A stretch of 64,000 bases of DNA from Galerina marginata. Its lineage: Eukaryota > Basidiomycota > Agaricomycetes > Agaricales > Galerinaceae. Shown here one piece after another: positions 60,405 to 64,000 of the stretch; positions within the stretch are counted from its first letter, which is position 1; every line of letters begins with the position of its first letter. The position numbers and the translations under genes were made by a program. The notes under the pieces are model-generated. The model saw nothing but the letters and a program-made list of their open reading frames with translations, was not told the origin of the DNA and searched no databases. The stretch lies in contig JAECYW010000007.1 of assembly GCA_023014335.1 (NCBI GenBank), positions 806,001 to 870,000 of the forward strand, read 5' to 3'.

Positions 60405-61648
60405 CTATGTATTATTGCCTGACCAGCCTAGCAGTTCGCGCATGCGACGCACTCCCACAACTCCTTTGACTCCATTCTGGGAATCTAATGCAATGCATAT
60501 CGCAGCTGCAACGTGATCGACGTGAATAGGGGGGATAGTGAGGGCATTAGCCACGGATTCAAACGCGGACGAACGCGCAGGTAAGGGATAAACAGAAGAG
60601 CCCAATGATCGGAGGATACTAGAGGGTGTGGGGATGCTCCTTGGTACCTTGCTATGGATAGTAGCCGACAGGTCGAGTAAGACAGCAGCTGGTGTCGTTA
60701 GTGGTCGGATATGGGCATGATAGACTAGACCTTGAGGTACCATCGTGATTCTCTCAACATCAAAGAAGAAAGGATAGAAATAAAGACTTACTGGGACGTA
60801 TATACACGCCTCTGTACTCGGAATTTCCAGCCATCATTTGTTCAATCCCTCGTTCGGCCTCCCGCTTCGTGTCAGTGTATCTGGCAGGTATCACAGGCCG
60901 GAAAATATCTTCCGCAGAAACAAAGATGAAAGGTCGCGGTTTGTTACGACTGGTCCCAGTAGCTGGCGACGATAAAAACGCCTCGCACACGCGCAAAGCT
61001 AAAGATACATGTGAACAAGAATGCAAAAGATCAGCCAAAACGAATTCATCTCTTGGAACAGCAATCCTCACCCGCATCGCGATTCATGGCGTCATAGCTT
61101 CTTGGATTCTCGTTACCCACCTTCTTCAGAGGATTGCTATTGTCTCCCGTAATCGCCCGAACGAAGCTCCCAAACAGAGCAGAAACGTTTCCATCTTTGA
61201 CCGCAGCCTTGTAGGAGCCGTTCTCGATGAGCGTTCCAAGCGTGTGCACGACTCCGTCTACTTCTGGGAGGAGATGTGCAAAGCTCTGAGGATGAAGCGC
61301 GTCGCCTTGCTGCCAATTGACCTAGATGAACGCGCGTAAGTTAAGGATCGAAGGCGGCGCAGTGGACAAGAGGCAACACATTGGACGTCCAGGCGGGTGC
61401 GTGTCCTTTCGCAGTGCGATAGGGCCTTCCAGATGAACTAGTGCAGAACATCAGTTAACCCATTAGCACACTCAATGTCAAACTTACCTGACGCTTGTCA
61501 CCTGGATTCCGCGTGCAAGAGCAGCCTTGCAGACTGCAGAGCCTGACAAAAGAACTTTCGTAAGGGCATGACAATCAGCACAAGTTTGATACAGACCTAT
61601 GAAACCATTTCCGCCGACAACGAGTACCTTTCGTAAGGTTGAATGCAT
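60405..61648 (-). CDS. COQ11: Coq11-like atypical short-chain dehydrogenase
   Basis: NAD(P)-binding Rossmann protein of the atypical SDR group that includes yeast Coq11 (YLR290C), a member of the mitochondrial coenzyme Q synthome, and the complex I subunit NDUFA9. About 320 residues. The start MHSTLRKVLVVGGNGFIGS gives the dinucleotide-binding GxxGxxG motif. VDGVVHTLGTLIENG, NPRSYDAMNRDAALRVCEAF and FIFVSAEDIFRPVIPARYTDT with TKREAE (SDR Tyr/Lys region) follow. The C-terminus contains IPPIHVDHVAAAICIALDS. The sequence pattern is closer to Coq11 than to NDUFA9, but the distinction needs a tree. A catalytic role is not established for this family. Confidence 0.8.
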
Positions 61649-62266
61649 CGTCTTCGAGGTCTATTGTGACATGGATGATGGTTGAGCTCAGAGTTTGTTT
61701 ACATTTATATTTCTCGCACAAACGACTTGGGCGCGTTGTTTCTGAACTTTAGCGAACAAACGGAATGTATCTTTAAAACTCGAGCTAGCGAGCTTGTTAC
61801 GCTTAATTGTCATAAATTTCTACTAATATACAAATGACCAAAAAATGTGCCGTTTACAATTGCTTCTCGTCTTGCGATATTTGTATCTATGGAGGTGTGT
61901 AACGCCGATTCTATCGGGGAGGAGGGGATAAAGGGAGACCCGAGAAACCATGCAAGGAACCCAGAGAGATGACAAGACAAATAACATCAAGTTAACAATA
62001 AGAAAGCAGGATAAAAAGTGATAAACATAGTTAAAGAACGGGCCAAGTGAAAGATTAAGAGAGCCTAGGAGGGTTCTACGCCAACCGGGGTCGTGAGTCT
62101 CGTATCTTCATAAACTTTCGTGCCGTGGATGCTCTGCAAGGAAGTGTAACGGGGTCTAGCCCGCCATGAGAAAAGGGCATATCAATGCCACTATAAGGGC
62201 CAAGGAAAGCAAGTTGAATCAAGGTAGAGTCGAGTCTTGAGGTTTGTCGTTAGGGTCGTTGCGGGA
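61649..62266. other. Intergenic region between the DPBB and COQ11-like genes
   Basis: This 618-bp gap on the plus-strand map holds the promoter of COQ11 (-) and the 3' flank of the barwin-like gene (-). No gene, repeat or RNA was seen. Confidence 0.4.
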
Positions 62267-63455
62267 TTAAACAAAAGACCATGAGACTAGAAGGTGTCCC
62301 GTAAGCTCATGCTCCATCTGAACGACGAGGGGGACTTACTGGGCACCTCGCCTTCGTCCAGAGTGGCGATTTTCTGGAAGGCACCCGATGACAAATCAAT
62401 GGAGTTGTTGTTAAGGCAAGTCGGGCAGTCATCGGCGATGGTAACGGTCACGGACTAACAGAAGGAAAATTGAGGTTGAAGTTCAGGAGCGATGAGGTGG
62501 ATCAAACCTTCTGGTTCTTTGTGTTGGTGATTTTAACCTGCTGTCCGCATAGGCTTGACTTGGCTCCGGAGTTGCCGTAGCGCTCCTGATCTGGAGGTTA
62601 ATTTAATTGATGTAAGCAAAGTGACTTGATAAATTATAGGAAGAAATGCAGACTGACCGATGGCAGCAATCATGTCACTGTCTTTGTGGACGGTGCCGCA
62701 AGCTCCAGCGACACCGTTCTGGTAGAAGAAAGTGGCGCTGTGATTCGGGTCAGCAAAGTGAAGCGAGTAATGATAATAAAATGTGGCGTACACTCCGCCA
62801 GTGTTGACACCGGAAGGCGAATTCGTGGAAGGCTTTGCCGCAGGCTGGGCGGGCGCCGGGGGTGGTGGTGGTGCAGCCTTCTTAGGTGGTGCAGGTGCGG
62901 CGGGAGTTGTCACAACAGCTGGGTGGGAGGTAACTGCGGGTACAGCCTTTGTGGTAGCAGGTACCACGGGTGTGGCAGAGTCATCATCATCACCATCATC
63001 GTCGTCACAGAAAGGAAGGTCATCATCGTCATCATCATCGGGGGAGCTGCTTGGAGCGGCAACGGGGGGAGCTGGTTTCGCGCTCGTGACAGGGTTGCAC
63101 TGGGCTGGACGGGAGGCAAGGCTCTGAGTCGCCTATTATGGAAAGAAAATGAACATCAGATGCGCTCCATGTGGGAAATTATGGGCGGTCCACGAACCAA
63201 AAGAGGGTGGCAACATTGGTCGAAGAAAGCTATGCCGTGCTTGGTGTTGCACGCCAGAGCCATATACCGAGTGTGATAGGTATCGTAAGGCTGATTTGCA
63301 GGGTCAGAAAAAGCAATTAAACATGGATGGCGAACACGAACCTCGAGAAGTGGGGTGTTCCATCCTGGGGGAGGGGTAGCACGGGGAACAGCCAGAGAAG
63401 AAACGGAAGCAGCAAGAGAGAGGGCGATGGCGGAGACAGCGACGAGGTTGAACAT
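62267..63455 (-). CDS. Secreted barwin/RlpA-like double-psi beta-barrel protein
   Basis: Probable secreted wall-associated protein of the expansin-like/RlpA-like class common in agaricomycetes. About 290 residues. A signal peptide (MFNLVAVSAIALSLAASVSS) is followed by a cysteine-containing N-terminal module (MALACNTKHGIAFFDQCCHP). A strongly acidic Asp-run segment, a Pro/Ala linker and a C-terminal double-psi beta-barrel come next: GGVYATFFYQNGVAGACG, SSLCGQQVKITNTKNQKSV, VTIADDCPTCLNNNSIDLS, then ATLDEGEVP and a final SWSFV exon. The conserved CG, DDCP and SxxxF elements are present. The last acceptor (near 62287) is chosen because it restores the typical ISW ending. No lytic activity is implied by the fold alone. 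Confidence 0.82.
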
Positions 63456-63825
63456 GTTGACTGGGGTGGTTGAGCGAGTGTGGTGTTGGAATGAAAGGCT
63501 TGGGTTTTAAAGGAAAGAAAGAGGGACTGTAAAAGAATAAAAGTGAGCTTCGACGAGGAAATCAAAAGCACGCGGACGCACAAGCAAGGAAACGGCGAGG
63601 AGAGGAGAAAAGAAACAGGGAACAATGTCAACAAAACTTTAATTATTTTATACCTTTCTATTTTTACAACTCCGGCAGGGCTTGTTGCGCCGCTCAGAAG
63701 CATCCCGGTCTGCGGTCTCCGAGGAATGGCGTTTGCGCGTTGTTTGGCCACTCCGGCAATTGCCGGCTGCCGCTGTGGAAAGCGCTCAGTTGGACGCACC
63801 CTTCACGACAACATCAACGACAGAC
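63456..63825. promoter_or_regulatory. Divergent upstream region of the DPBB and SCAMP genes
   Basis: The 370 bp between the two starts include a purine-rich tract on the plus strand (about 63590-63620, a pyrimidine tract for the DPBB gene). No gene was seen. Confidence 0.4.
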
Positions 63826-64000
63826 ATGAGTCCGTTCAAACAATTACTCTTCCTCCCAGCTTGCTCATCTCTTTTACAGCAGATTATAATCAAAACCCCT
63901 TTGCCTCATCCCACTCTCTCGATACGAACCCCTTCGACGACCCAGCACCGCAGCAGTCCGCTTCTGCCGCTGCCCGTTTGGAAGAAATACGCCGTCGAGA
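63826..64000 (+). CDS. SCAMP-like membrane protein, 5' part only
   Basis: Beginning of a secretory carrier-associated membrane protein, a four-helix trafficking protein of Golgi and endosomes. The ATG at 63826 is followed after one more base by an intron of about 60 nt. The next exon reads DYNQNPFASSHSLDTNPFDD and then ARLEEIRRRE, where the gene runs off the window. Two NPF motifs, which bind EH-domain proteins, and the following charged helix are typical of SCAMP N-termini. Which of two adjacent acceptors is used (MTDYNQ or MNYNQ) cannot be decided. Identification rests on this short stretch. Confidence 0.6.
   Translation, partial: MSPFKQLLFLPACSSLLQQIIIKTPLPHPTLSIRTPSTTQHRSSPLLPLPVWKKYAVE

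Noticed and set aside
1..64000. Search for CRISPR arrays, rRNA, tRNA, viral or toxin gene cassettes and biosynthetic clusters
   Set aside because: Nothing seen. The genes are nuclear housekeeping genes of a fungus, each with typical short introns and no sign of recent transfer.

Overview
The window is nuclear DNA of a filamentous fungus. Almost every gene is interrupted by many short introns (about 45-60 nt, GT...AG), genes are packed tightly on both strands, and the products include fungus-specific proteins: an alpha-1,3-glucan synthase, a SAM-RA-kinase MAPKKK of the Ste11/Byr2 type and a conventional kinesin with the fungal WFFN tail. Intron density and the protein sequences suggest a basidiomycete, probably a mushroom-forming agaricomycete. 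I cannot name the species. No rRNA, tRNA, CRISPR, plasmid or viral feature was seen.

Layout: 0.6-4.5 kb kinesin-1 (+); 5.4-8.4 kb Puf3/Pumilio RNA-binding protein (+); 8.8-13.8 kb Sec16 (+); 14.0-15.2 kb Ost3/6 (-); 15.4-16.4 kb exosome subunit Mtr3 (+); 16.5-19.1 kb L-type amino-acid permease (+); 19.5-19.9 kb Atx1 copper chaperone (+); 20.4-22.5 kb unrecognised protein (-); 22.6-23.4 kb SAP-domain protein (+); 23.7-26.1 kb Trm1 (+); 26.3-30.1 kb Ste11-type MAPKKK (-); 30.8-38.8 kb alpha-1,3-glucan synthase (+); 39.1-40.3 kb PRCC-family protein (+); 40.3-41.5 kb Htd2-type dehydratase (-); 41.8-43.8 kb sphingoid-base kinase (-); 44.0-45.0 kb methyltransferase (+); 45.0-48.7 kb gene-poor interval with a hairpin, a GAGTG cluster and a MITE-like element; 48.7-53.3 kb Nup133 (+); 53.3-54.0 kb Coa8/APOPT1-like (-); 54.1-56.4 kb Cmr1 WD40 protein (+); 56.5-57.8 kb Csm3/Swi3 (-); 57.9-58.9 kb protein N-terminal methyltransferase (+); 59.0-60.2 kb mitochondrial adenylate kinase (-); 60.4-61.6 kb Coq11-like SDR (-); 62.3-63.5 kb secreted barwin/DPBB protein (-); from 63.8 kb the start of a SCAMP gene running off the end.

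The content is mainly housekeeping: secretion (Sec16, Ost3, SCAMP), RNA metabolism (Puf3, Mtr3, Trm1), genome maintenance (Cmr1, Csm3), nuclear pore (Nup133), mitochondria (Htd2, Coa8, Coq11, Adk2) and cell wall or signalling (Ste11, Ags1). Many neighbours are divergent pairs with 60-230 bp between start codons, or convergent pairs with 7-210 bp between stops, so shared promoters and overlapping 3' ends are likely.

I found no defence island, secondary-metabolite cluster or clearly new multi-gene system. The best leads are the roughly 460-bp terminal-inverted-repeat element just upstream of NUP133, the unrecognised protein sharing a 64-bp promoter with a SAP-domain protein, a 5-nt kinesin micro-exon, and an ATX1 gene with an ATG-only coding exon, a GC-AG intron and a Pumilio-type site in its 3' flank. 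Gene models were spliced by eye. Ends are checked on the sequence, but individual internal splice sites may be off.
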